A DNA stretch of 64,000 bases, from NCBI GenBank assembly GCA_041394265.1, contig JAWKIO010000005.1, positions 3,782,001-3,846,000 of the forward strand, in the 5' to 3' direction. The DNA is from Acidimicrobiales bacterium (GTDB lineage: Bacteria; Actinomycetota; Acidimicrobiia; Acidimicrobiales; SZUA-35). The position numbers and the translations under genes are program-made. The notes under the pieces were generated by a model, which had not been told where the DNA came from, made no database searches, and was given only the letters and a program-made list of their open reading frames with translations. The stretch's first letter is position 1; each line of letters opens with the position of its first letter. Positions 41,837-50,013 of this stretch are shown here, one piece after another.

Positions 41837-43750
41837 ATGACCACTTCATCACCCGTGAGCGCTGCCACCGCCGGTGCCCTCGCAACCATCGAGGTCGACG
41901 GGATGGTGTTCCGTGATCTGGACCACGATGGTCGACTCGCTCCCTACGAGGATTGGCGGCTTCCCACCGCCGAACGGGCCGACGACCTCCTCGCTCGGAT
42001 GACGACCGACGAGAAGATCGGCACGCTGCTCCATGGGAGTGCCTTCTCGGTCGGGCCGCTCGGGGCAATCGGCGTGGGTGACCACTATGACCTCGATGCG
42101 CTGAAGCCGCTCGTGCACGACGACGCGATCACCTCGATGATCTGCCGGCTCGGTGCTGCGCCTCCCGCACTGGCCGAGGAGAACAACCGCCTCCAGGTAC
42201 TTGCTGCCGAGGGACGGTTGGGAATCCCGATGACCGTGAGCAGTGACCCGCGCCACCACCTCGGCGAGGTGATCGGCGCCAGCGTCGCCGTCGACGGCTT
42301 CACCATCTGGCCCGAGACTCTCGGCCTCGCTGCGCTGAGAGACGCCGACCTGGTCCGCCAGTTCGGTGACTGTGTGCGAGCCGAGTACCGAGCCGTCGGC
42401 TTCCACATGTCGCTGGCCCCGCAGGCCGACCTGGCCACCAATCCGCTGTGGTCTCGCATCGCCGGCACGTTCGGCGAGAACGCCACCCTTGCCCGTGAGC
42501 TCGTCGGGGCCTACGTGGAGGGCGTGCAGGGCGGCCGGTCGGGCGCGGGACGCGACGGCGTGGCCGCCGTCGTGAAGCATTGGGTGGGCTACGGCGCCGC
42601 CCGCGATGGATTCGACGGCCACAACCACTACGGACGGTTCTCTGCCTTCCCGGCCGCCGCCTTCGACGATCACGTCGACGCGTTCCGGGATGCCTTCGAC
42701 GCAAAGGTGGCCGGTGTCATGCCGACTTACAACATCCTCGAAGGACTCGAACTCGACGGTGAACCGGTCGAACCGGTCGGCGCCGGGTTCAACCGGCAGC
42801 TCATCGACGGGCTGCTGAGATGTGGGCTTGGCTTCGACGGACTGGTGCTGTCGGACTGGGCGATCACACGCGACCTCACCGACTCGGGGCGCACTGGTGA
42901 GCCACCGCAGACCCCGGCCGACATCGCGATGCCGTGGGGTGTCGAGGACCTCAGCCGCACCGAGCGATTCGCCGCGTGCATCAATGCCGGTGTCGATCAG
43001 ATCGGTGGCGAGGACGATCCTGCCCCGTTGCGCCAGGCGGTTGCCGACGGACTGATCTCGCTCGAGCGCCTCGACGCCGCCGCTCGGCAGGTGTTGGTGG
43101 TGAAATTCGAACTCGGGTTGTTCGACGACCCGATCGTCGATGTTGCCGCCGTCGACGCCGCCATTCGCCGGCCCCACGACGCCGCAGCCGCCGCCACCGC
43201 CGAGCGTCAGGCCCTCGTCATGCTGACCGGCGACCGCCAGCCGCTCATCGGGCGGAGCGATGTCGTCCTCGCGGAGGGCGAGCTGGCCGACGCGCTTGCC
43301 CGGCGCGACATCGAAGTGACCGACGACGTGGCGAAGGCCACCCGTGCGGTCGTCCAGGTTCGGGCGCCGCGGCGGATGCTGCACCCGGGTTTCTTCTTTG
43401 GTTCCCGCCAGGCCGAGGGCGACCTCGATTTCGATCCCGCCGACGCCGACTGGCAGCGACTCGACGGCTTGCTGGACCGGGTCCCGACCACTGTCGTGGT
43501 CCACCTCGACCGACCTGCCGTCCTCACCCAGCTGAGCGATCGGGCGGCGGCGGTGTTCGGCGAGTTCGGGGTCTCGGCCGACGCACTCGCCGACGTGCTC
43601 ACCGGTGTCGAGACCGCCATTGGGCAGCTGCCCTTCCAGCTCCCAGCGTCGATGGCCGTGGTGAACGCCTCGCCGTGCGATCAGCCCGGTCGCGACGAGG
43701 ACGCGCTCTTCCGCTACGGCCACGGAGGCGGAGGGGCGCCAAGCGCCTGA
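41837..43750 (+). CDS. Glycoside hydrolase family 3 enzyme, coupled to sulfatase
   Basis: A 637-residue GH3 glycosidase. Residues about 1-400 are the TIM-barrel domain, with VSSDPRHHLGE, the substrate-binding KHW (VVKHWVGYGA) and the nucleophile D340 in LVLSDWA. Residues about 430-637 are the alpha/beta sandwich domain ending LPFQLPASMAVVNASP and LFRYGHG. There is no C-terminal fibronectin-like domain. The ATG at 41837 follows the sulfatase stop after a single nucleotide, which implies coupling. No signal peptide is seen. Probably an exo-acting beta-glycosidase. The sugar is unknown. Confidence 0.9.
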   Translation: MTTSSPVSAATAGALATIEVDGMVFRDLDHDGRLAPYEDWRLPTAERADDLLARMTTDEKIGTLLHGSAFSVGPLGAIGVGDHYDLDALKPLVHDDAITSMICRLGAAPPALAEENNRLQVLAAEGRLGIPMTVSSDPRHHLGEVIGASVAVDGFTIWPETLGLAALRDADLVRQFGDCVRAEYRAVGFHMSLAPQADLATNPLWSRIAGTFGENATLARELVGAYVEGVQGGRSGAGRDGVAAVVKHWVGYGAARDGFDGHNHYGRFSAFPAAAFDDHVDAFRDAFDAKVAGVMPTYNILEGLELDGEPVEPVGAGFNRQLIDGLLRCGLGFDGLVLSDWAITRDLTDSGRTGEPPQTPADIAMPWGVEDLSRTERFAACINAGVDQIGGEDDPAPLRQAVADGLISLERLDAAARQVLVVKFELGLFDDPIVDVAAVDAAIRRPHDAAAAATAERQALVMLTGDRQPLIGRSDVVLAEGELADALARRDIEVTDDVAKATRAVVQVRAPRRMLHPGFFFGSRQAEGDLDFDPADADWQRLDGLLDRVPTTVVVHLDRPAVLTQLSDRAAAVFGEFGVSADALADVLTGVETAIGQLPFQLPASMAVVNASPCDQPGRDEDALFRYGHGGGGAPSA

Positions 43751-43810
43751 CCGCCACGCACGGCGCGGAACGTCGCAGTAGGGTCGCGTCAACTTCTCGG
43801 GGGAGGGGAG

Positions 43811-45574
43811 ATGGCACGACTGTCACGCAGTGTCGATTCGTTGGGGGCCGGTCGGGTCAGACGCGGCGACCCGGGCGCGATCAGATCGACTCGTGACGAG
43901 TTCCTGGGCGCCTCGGCACCCGACACAAGCCTCGACGCCGTCCGGGGCGACATCGCCACCTCCTGGCGACGGTCTCGCCGCATGGGAGTCGAGCCGGACA
44001 GCGTCGAGGTGCCGTATGACGACGCCGTCCCCACTCCTCACCGATTGCTCGATGCTGCCGTGCCGGTCATCGAGCAGCTGGTCTCGCAGCTCACCGACAC
44101 CTCGGCAACCATCCTGTTGGCCAACAGCGAGGCGCACATCGTGCAGCGCTGGGCCTGTCGATCGTTCCTGCCAACGCTCGATCGCTACAACGTCGCCCCC
44201 GGCTTCTCGTTCGCCGAGCACGGCGTCGGAACGAACGGCATCGGCTGTGCCGCCGAGGAGAAGCGGTTGTTCGAAGTCCGGGGACCGGAGCACTTCCGCG
44301 AGTGCCTCCAGTCGCTGGTGTGCGTGGCGGCGCCCATCGTGCTGCCCACGACGAACGTCGCCCAAGGCGTCCTGAATGTCACCTGCAGCGTCGACGAGGC
44401 CACGCACCTGCTTCGACCGCTGCTGCAACATGCGGTCGCCGACATCGAGCGCCGTCTGCTCGAGGCGTCGTCGCTGCGGGAGCGGACCATCCTCGACGCC
44501 TACCTGACCCGATCGAGGCGAACACCGCACGGTGTCATCGCCGTGAGCTCCGACCTGGTGATGGCGAACGCTGCGGCCGAGGCGCTGGTGCCGCCTGCGG
44601 ACCGATTCGTCCTCTGGCAATGGGCGCTCGACGCCCTGTCCACGCGAAGCGAAGCGAGTCGGGTATTCGCCTCCGAGCAATCGGGCGACCTCACCATCAC
44701 CGCATCGGCCATCGGCGATCAGCGGCCGCCGAGTGCGGCGCTGCTCGAGGTTCGGAGTGTCGCTGCTGACGGCGAGCGTCCGGCTCGCCGGGTGATCGAT
44801 CACGATCCGCTGTCGAGCGTGATCATCGGTCGGTCGCGAGCGTCCAACCAGCTCCGGCGGGCGGTGCGTTCCGCCATCGTCGATCAGCCTCATGTCGTGG
44901 TCGTCGGCCCCGACGGTGCCGGGCGGAACTTCGTGGCGCGGGCAGTCGCCGGGGGTGGCCGACCTGACGGAGCGACGCCGGTCGTGCGATCCGCTGCAGA
45001 GCTCGAAACGATCGATGGCGGCTCCGTCGTCGCTCGCTCGGTCGGTCGCTGGCCGATCGATCAGGTCGAGGAGTTGCTTGCCGTCGCCGATGCCCGATCG
45101 CTGCGGGTGGTCGCCACTGCCGATGAGTCGGCCGACGCCGCGCCGGCGGTGCGCTGCTTTGGTCACCGGGTCGAGGTGCCATCCCTCGAGCGGAGAATCG
45201 ACGACCTCCCGCTGCTGACCGCAACGTTGATGGCAGAACTGTGTGAGGGACGCCGGCGCGAGGTCCGGCCCGATGCCATGGCCGCGCTGCTCCATCACTC
45301 CTGGCCCGGCAACGTCAGCGAGCTGCGTTCGGTGTTGGCCGTGGCGTTGGCGGCCGCCGGCGACATGGACCTCTCGGTGTTCCACCTGCCGGATTCGTTC
45401 CGTCAACGCAACGTCACCGACCGCTGGACCGCGATCGAGTTGGCCGAGCGTGAGGCGATCATGCGGGCGTTGCACGAGCACGAGGGCAACAAGGTGGCGG
45501 CGGCCGCGGCTCTCGGACTCGCCCGTTCCACGCTCTATCGCAAGATGCGGACCTTCCAGATCGACGTCGCTTGA
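43811..45574 (+). CDS. AcoR/MimR-like regulator with degenerate AAA domain
   Basis: A 587-residue regulator with the layout of AcoR-type activators. An N-terminal sensor contains a GAF-like region (about 85-215; VQRWACRSFLPTLDRYNVAPGFSFAEHGVGTNGIGCA). A shrunken AAA domain follows, and a Fis-type helix-turn-helix closes the protein (GNKVAAAAALGLARSTLYRKMRTF). The AAA Walker A is decayed to GPDGAGRN (366-373, no Lys), and I see no GAFTGA loop. It is therefore unlikely to open sigma-54 promoters and probably acts as an ordinary activator. A purine-rich GGGAGGGGAG sits directly before the ATG. The monooxygenase gene 93 nt downstream is the obvious target (inference). Confidence 0.85.
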   Translation: MARLSRSVDSLGAGRVRRGDPGAIRSTRDEFLGASAPDTSLDAVRGDIATSWRRSRRMGVEPDSVEVPYDDAVPTPHRLLDAAVPVIEQLVSQLTDTSATILLANSEAHIVQRWACRSFLPTLDRYNVAPGFSFAEHGVGTNGIGCAAEEKRLFEVRGPEHFRECLQSLVCVAAPIVLPTTNVAQGVLNVTCSVDEATHLLRPLLQHAVADIERRLLEASSLRERTILDAYLTRSRRTPHGVIAVSSDLVMANAAAEALVPPADRFVLWQWALDALSTRSEASRVFASEQSGDLTITASAIGDQRPPSAALLEVRSVAADGERPARRVIDHDPLSSVIIGRSRASNQLRRAVRSAIVDQPHVVVVGPDGAGRNFVARAVAGGGRPDGATPVVRSAAELETIDGGSVVARSVGRWPIDQVEELLAVADARSLRVVATADESADAAPAVRCFGHRVEVPSLERRIDDLPLLTATLMAELCEGRRREVRPDAMAALLHHSWPGNVSELRSVLAVALAAAGDMDLSVFHLPDSFRQRNVTDRWTAIELAEREAIMRALHEHEGNKVAAAAALGLARSTLYRKMRTFQIDVA

Positions 45575-45667
45575 CCGGGCGGGTGTAGCGAATTCGGACA
45601 CTCACCGCGGGCCGACGTGATCGATGATGGGTGTTATGACGTCCGTCACATCGAAGGAGTATTTGCT

Positions 45668-46831
45668 ATGTCCCGTCTGAAGTTCGGCATCTTCATGGCC
45701 CCGTTCCATCCGATGGCGGGGCAGAGTCCCCTCGCCGGCTACCAGCGGGATCTGGAAGTGATCCAGCTGCTCGATCGGCTCGGCTACGACGAAGTCTGGG
45801 TGGGCGAGCACCATTCGGCCGGCACCGAGACCATTCCCGATCCCATGTCGTTCATCGCGTTCTGCGCGCCCCAGACTCGCCACATCAAGCTGGGCACCGG
45901 CGTGCTTTCGCTCCCGTATCACAACCCGCTATGGGTCGCCGATCGAGCGCTTTTCCTCGACATGCTGCTGCGCGGCCGTTTCATGCTCGGGCTCGGACCG
46001 GGGGCACTTCCCGGCGACGCCGGCATGATCGGCATCGAGGTCGAGGAGCAGCGGAACGCGCTCGAGGAGGACACCGACGTCCTGATGCATCTGCTCCGCA
46101 GCGACGAGCCGCTCACGGTGGAGACCCCGCGCTACAAGCTGCGCAACGCCCGTTCTCAGTACTCGGCCTACAGCGACTTCGACATCGGCGTGGCCGCCAT
46201 CGCCTCGCCGACCGGGCCTCGCATCGCCGGCAAGCACGGTATTGGCCTGCTGTCCATCGGTGCCACGGCGGCCGGCGGGTTCGATGCCCTCGCCCATCAC
46301 TGGGACGTGATGGAAGCCCGGGCGGCGGAGTTCGGCACGGTCGCCAATCGCGACAAGTGGCGGCTCGTCGGTCCGATGCACATCGCCGAGACCAAGGAAC
46401 AGGCGATCGAAGACGTGAAGTACGGCCTCAATGATTGGGCGCACTACACCCAGAAGATCCTCGCCGTCCCGCACTTCCGGGCCGCCGGTGAGACCTTCGA
46501 GGAGCGAGTCGATTGGGTCAACGAGTCCGGGCTCGGGGTGATCGGCACACCCGACATGGCGATCGATCAGATCGACCGCCTGATGAAGCAGTCGAATGGC
46601 GGGTTCGGCAGCTACCTGCTCATGCACCACGAGTGGGCTCGACCGGATGCTGTCCATCGCAGCTACGAGCTGATCGCGCAACACGTCGCCCCCAAGTTCC
46701 AGGGATCGGCCAACCGCCTGCAGCTGGCGGAGCAGACGGCGATCGGCGAGTGGGAGGAACTCGGCGATCGTGTCGAGCGCGCCGTGCAGGACGCGACCGA
46801 CCGACACTTCGGTCAGCCGGCGGCGAACTGA
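45668..46831 (+). CDS. Luciferase-like (LLM class) flavin-dependent monooxygenase
   Basis: A 387-residue bacterial-luciferase-family protein. It begins RLKFGIFMAPFHPM. It has the family segments YDEVWVGEHHSAG, LGTGVLSLPYHNPLWVADRALFLDMLLRGRFMLGLGPGALPGDA and IGLLSIGATAAGG. The closest pattern is the limonene 1,2-monooxygenase-like group, which oxidises terpenes and similar substrates with FMNH2 or F420. AAGGAG precedes the ATG at 45668. It follows an AcoR-like regulator and is ended by a palindromic hairpin at 46844. The partner flavin reductase is not visible. Confidence 0.9.
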   Translation: MSRLKFGIFMAPFHPMAGQSPLAGYQRDLEVIQLLDRLGYDEVWVGEHHSAGTETIPDPMSFIAFCAPQTRHIKLGTGVLSLPYHNPLWVADRALFLDMLLRGRFMLGLGPGALPGDAGMIGIEVEEQRNALEEDTDVLMHLLRSDEPLTVETPRYKLRNARSQYSAYSDFDIGVAAIASPTGPRIAGKHGIGLLSIGATAAGGFDALAHHWDVMEARAAEFGTVANRDKWRLVGPMHIAETKEQAIEDVKYGLNDWAHYTQKILAVPHFRAAGETFEERVDWVNESGLGVIGTPDMAIDQIDRLMKQSNGGFGSYLLMHHEWARPDAVHRSYELIAQHVAPKFQGSANRLQLAEQTAIGEWEELGDRVERAVQDATDRHFGQPAAN

Positions 46832-46843
46832 GCGATGGTGTTG

Positions 46844-46873
46844 CGGTGGCCGGGCGCATGCGCCCGGCCACCG
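46844..46873. terminator. 30-nt perfect palindrome, bidirectional terminator
   Basis: The sequence is a perfect palindrome, with arms CGGTGGCCGGGCGCA and its complement. It lies 12 nt past the monooxygenase stop (46831) and 10 nt past the GH3 stop (46884), which converge here. It is suited to ending transcription in both directions. There is no U-tract. Confidence 0.7.
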
Positions 46874-46883
46874 ACGGTCGACC

Positions 46884-49337
46884 TCAGACCTCGAGCGACA
46901 GCGTCTCGACGATGTCGTCGACCGAGGTGGCGATCGACAGGTCGAAGGTGCCCGCCTCGAGCTTCCACTCACCGTCCCAGTGCATGAAGGCGCGGCGCGG
47001 AATCGTGATGGTGGCCGAGGTGGACGCACCGGCGTCGGCGCGGACCGTGGTGAAACCGACGAGCCAGCGGACGGGGCGGTCGACGGCCGACGAGGGACGC
47101 GAGGCGTAGACCTGGACGACGTGCTTGCCGGCCCGGTCGCCGGTGTTCGTCAGCGGCACGGTGACCGTGGTGGTGTCGCCATCGTCGGCCAGCGACGCGG
47201 GGCCGACGAGCCACGTGGTGTAGCCGAGACCGAAGCCGAAGGGGTATGCCGGTGCCGTGCCGGCCTTCAGCCAGGCCCGATAGCCGATGTGGATGCCCTC
47301 GGCGTACTCGATGCCGTCGTCGACCGGCGTGACATCGAGGACCGGGACGTCGTCCTGCGTCGCCGGCCAGGTGGTGGGAAGGCGACCACCGGGCTCGGCG
47401 GCGCCGGTGATGACATCCGCCAGGGCGTTGCCATACTGCTGGCCGCCGAACCAGGTGAGGGCGACTGCTGCCACCTCGTCTCGCCACGGCATCGCCACCG
47501 GCGACCCGGCGTTGACGATCACGATCGTGCGGGGGTTGGCGGCGGCGACGGCACGGACCAGATCGTCCTGGCGGCCCGGCAGGTCGAGGCTCGACCGGTC
47601 GTAGCCCTCGGACTCGACCTTGGCGTTGGTGCCGACGACGACGATGGCGACATCGGCTGCCGCCGCCGCTGCGGCGGCTTCCGCGATCAGCTGGTCGTCG
47701 TCGACGACCGGGGGCTCGACACCCAGCGTGATGCTCATCGCCCCAGCCAGGGCACTCATTTCGAGCGGGCGGTGCTCCAAACGGAAGTCGATTGGCTGAC
47801 CGGCGACGGCATCGACTTCGACCGTCATCGACGGCGGAGCGAGGAAGGCGGCGCCGAGGTCGTTGCCGACCGGATGGGCCTGCTGTTCATCGACGAGTTC
47901 GTCGTTCACGAAGATGCGGGCCGTGCCCACGACGGCGCAGCCGATACGGGCCTTGCCCGTTTCTTCCGGGGTCCACTGCGTGGCGAAATCGAAGGTCTTC
48001 ATCTGTCCGACCGGAGCATCGCCGCCGAAGTAGACGAGCGCCCCGGCGAAACGGTCCTCGGCGAACAACTCGTTGCCGTCGGCGTCGAGCATGCGGACGT
48101 GTGCGCCCGGCCCACCGGTGATCGGGTTGGTCATGGAACCGGGAGGGAACTCGGCAACGCCCTCTTGCACGATCGCACCGCGCGAGTAGGTGATGGCAGC
48201 GTCGGGGAAGGCGGCGCGGATGCCGTCGAGCGGCGAGACCACCGATTCGGGGATGACGGTGGCGCTCCCCCCGCCCTGCGTGCGAGCGAGGACGGCGTTG
48301 TGGCCGATCACCGCCACCGACGACACGGTGCCGGGTACGACCGGGAGCGCACCTTCGTTGCGCACCAGCACGGTGCCTTCGATCTCGGCCTCGCGTGCGA
48401 AGGCGATGCCGTCGATCGGCGTTGGCGTGGCCGGCGGATCGAAGTCGGCGAGGGCGCCAACACGAGCGGCGAGCAGCAGCAGGCGGAGCACCTTGCGGTC
48501 GACGGCAGCTTCGTCGATCTCGCCATTGCGTACCGCCTCGACCAGTTTGGCGCCCCACGGACCCTTCGGCCCGGGCATCACGAGATCCTGTGAGTATCGC
48601 GCCGAGTCGAGCGAACGAACGGCGGTCCAGTCGCTGACGACCACGCCGTCGAAGCCCCACTCGGAGTTGAGCGGGGTTTCGAGCAGTTCGTTCTCGGTGG
48701 CCGTGGCGCCGTTGATCGAGTTGTAGGCGCTCATGACCATCCAGGCACGAGCCTCGGTGATGGACTTCTCGAAGGCGAGAAGATAGAGCTCGCGCAGGGC
48801 TCGGTCCGACACGGTGACATCGGCAGTGAACCGTTCGGTCTCGAAGTCGTTGGCGACATAGTGCTTCGGCGTGGCGCCGACGCCGTTGTCCTGCACGCCG
48901 TGCACATAGGACGCAGCCAGTTCGGCAGTGAGGAGCGGGTCTTCGCTGAAGGCCTCGAAGTGGCGACCGCCGAGCGGCGAGCGATGCAGGTTGATGGTCG
49001 GGCCGAGCACGACGTCGACGCCCTTGCGGCGCGCCTCATTGGCCGACACCGTTCCGTACCGATAGGCCGCGTCGAGGTCCCACGACGACGAGAGCGCTGT
49101 GGCCGACGGGAGATTGATCGACGGTGAGCGCTCGTCCCAGGTCGGGCCGCGCACGCCGCTCGGGCCGTCGGAGACGACCATGCTGCGCAGGCCGATCTTC
49201 TCGATCGGCCAGGTCGACCAGAAGTCCTGGCCGGTGAGGATGAGCACCTTCTCCTCGAGATCGAGCTGGGCGAGCAAGCCGAGCAGCGCTTCGTTCTCGA
49301 CGCCGTTCGCCGGTGTGCGGTCGTTTGCCTGGGACAC
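46884..49337 (-). CDS. GH3 beta-glucosidase with PA14 domain
   Basis: An 817-residue GH3 enzyme of the beta-glucosidase type. The barrel domain has VVSDGPSGVRGP, GPTINLHRSPLGGRHFEAFSEDP, the substrate-binding KHY (158-160) and the nucleophile D236 in VVVSDWTAV. The second domain contains a PA14 insertion at about 385-530 (LDADGNELFAEDRFAGALVYFGGD onwards). It continues with the sandwich-domain acid/base region (VVVGTNAKVESEGYDRSSLDLPGRQDDLV). The C terminus is a fibronectin-III-like domain (VPLTNTGDRAGKHVVQVYA). The start is GTG 49337 with GGAAGA upstream. No signal peptide is seen. It is divergent from a TetR gene, with a shared operator between them. Confidence 0.92.
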   Translation of the reverse strand: MSQANDRTPANGVENEALLGLLAQLDLEEKVLILTGQDFWSTWPIEKIGLRSMVVSDGPSGVRGPTWDERSPSINLPSATALSSSWDLDAAYRYGTVSANEARRKGVDVVLGPTINLHRSPLGGRHFEAFSEDPLLTAELAASYVHGVQDNGVGATPKHYVANDFETERFTADVTVSDRALRELYLLAFEKSITEARAWMVMSAYNSINGATATENELLETPLNSEWGFDGVVVSDWTAVRSLDSARYSQDLVMPGPKGPWGAKLVEAVRNGEIDEAAVDRKVLRLLLLAARVGALADFDPPATPTPIDGIAFAREAEIEGTVLVRNEGALPVVPGTVSSVAVIGHNAVLARTQGGGSATVIPESVVSPLDGIRAAFPDAAITYSRGAIVQEGVAEFPPGSMTNPITGGPGAHVRMLDADGNELFAEDRFAGALVYFGGDAPVGQMKTFDFATQWTPEETGKARIGCAVVGTARIFVNDELVDEQQAHPVGNDLGAAFLAPPSMTVEVDAVAGQPIDFRLEHRPLEMSALAGAMSITLGVEPPVVDDDQLIAEAAAAAAAADVAIVVVGTNAKVESEGYDRSSLDLPGRQDDLVRAVAAANPRTIVIVNAGSPVAMPWRDEVAAVALTWFGGQQYGNALADVITGAAEPGGRLPTTWPATQDDVPVLDVTPVDDGIEYAEGIHIGYRAWLKAGTAPAYPFGFGLGYTTWLVGPASLADDGDTTTVTVPLTNTGDRAGKHVVQVYASRPSSAVDRPVRWLVGFTTVRADAGASTSATITIPRRAFMHWDGEWKLEAGTFDLSIATSVDDIVETLSLEV

Positions 49338-49400
49338 GGGTCTTCCGTTCTGTTCGTGGTGCGTGCGAGAGGCGCGCCCGATTGCTCGGTCACGATATCA

Positions 49401-49423
49401 AATACCTACCGACAGTAGGTATT
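49401..49423. promoter_or_regulatory. TetR-type operator between divergent genes
   Basis: AATACCTAC (49401-49409) and GTAGGTATT (49415-49423) are perfect inverted arms around the 5-nt spacer CGACA. The palindrome lies in the 102-nt spacer between the GH3 start (49337) and the TetR start (49440). It is AT-rich compared with its surroundings, and I infer that it is the binding site of that regulator, controlling both genes. Confidence 0.82.
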
Positions 49424-49439
49424 CGGCTAGCATGTCGTG

Positions 49440-50009
49440 ATGGTCGGTCCGACTCGATACGCAAAGGGCGAGGCGAAGCGGCAGGAGATCCTCGAGGTCG
49501 CCCTGTCGTTGATCGCCGAGCAAGGGTTCCGGGGGTCGACCTTGCGGGAGATCGCGCAAGCGGTCGGGCTCAGCAATGCCGGGGTCCTGCACTACTTCGC
49601 ATCGAAGGAGGACCTCTTCGCCGAGGTGCTGCGACTACGCGACGCGTCCTACTCGACCGCATCGACGGCTGACTCGGTCAGACTCGACGACTTCGTCTCC
49701 ACGATCTCGGCGAATGCGGATGTTCCCGGGCTCGTGCAGCTGTACGTGTCGTTGTCGGCCGAGGCCACCCACGCCGAGCACGGTGCGCACGACTTCTTCG
49801 CCGCTCGCTTCGAGCGGGTCGGCGTCATGCTGAGCGACGCCATCGCGCAGGCGATCGAGCAGGGGGCCGTCAGGTCCGACATCGACCCCGAACGTCTGGC
49901 TCGCCTCCTCATCGCCGCCGCCGATGGCCTTCAGACCCAGTGGTTGATTCGTGGCGATGTCGACATGGCCGACCACGTGGCCTACCTGTTGTCGTTGGTC
50001 GCCCCCTGA
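49440..50009 (+). CDS. TetR-family transcription repressor
   Basis: A 189-residue repressor. The N-terminal helix-turn-helix reads AKRQEILEVALSLIAEQGFRGSTLREIAQAVGLSNAGVLHYFASKEDLFAEVLRLRD, the standard TetR_N pattern. The C-terminal ligand-binding region (about 75-189) includes LVQLYVSLSAEATHAEHGAHDFFAARFER, as in the TetR group often linked to glycosidase genes. Start ATG 49440, or GTG 49437 one codon earlier. A perfect 9-bp inverted repeat upstream is its probable operator, shared with the divergent PA14-GH3 gene. The inducer is probably a sugar or glycoside (inference). Confidence 0.92.
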   Translation: MVGPTRYAKGEAKRQEILEVALSLIAEQGFRGSTLREIAQAVGLSNAGVLHYFASKEDLFAEVLRLRDASYSTASTADSVRLDDFVSTISANADVPGLVQLYVSLSAEATHAEHGAHDFFAARFERVGVMLSDAIAQAIEQGAVRSDIDPERLARLLIAAADGLQTQWLIRGDVDMADHVAYLLSLVAP

Positions 50010-50013
50010 GGCA

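Noticed and set aside
46770..48593. 607-codon plus-strand frame opposite the PA14-GH3 gene
   Set aside because: Antisense shadow of a gene with complete GH3 motifs.
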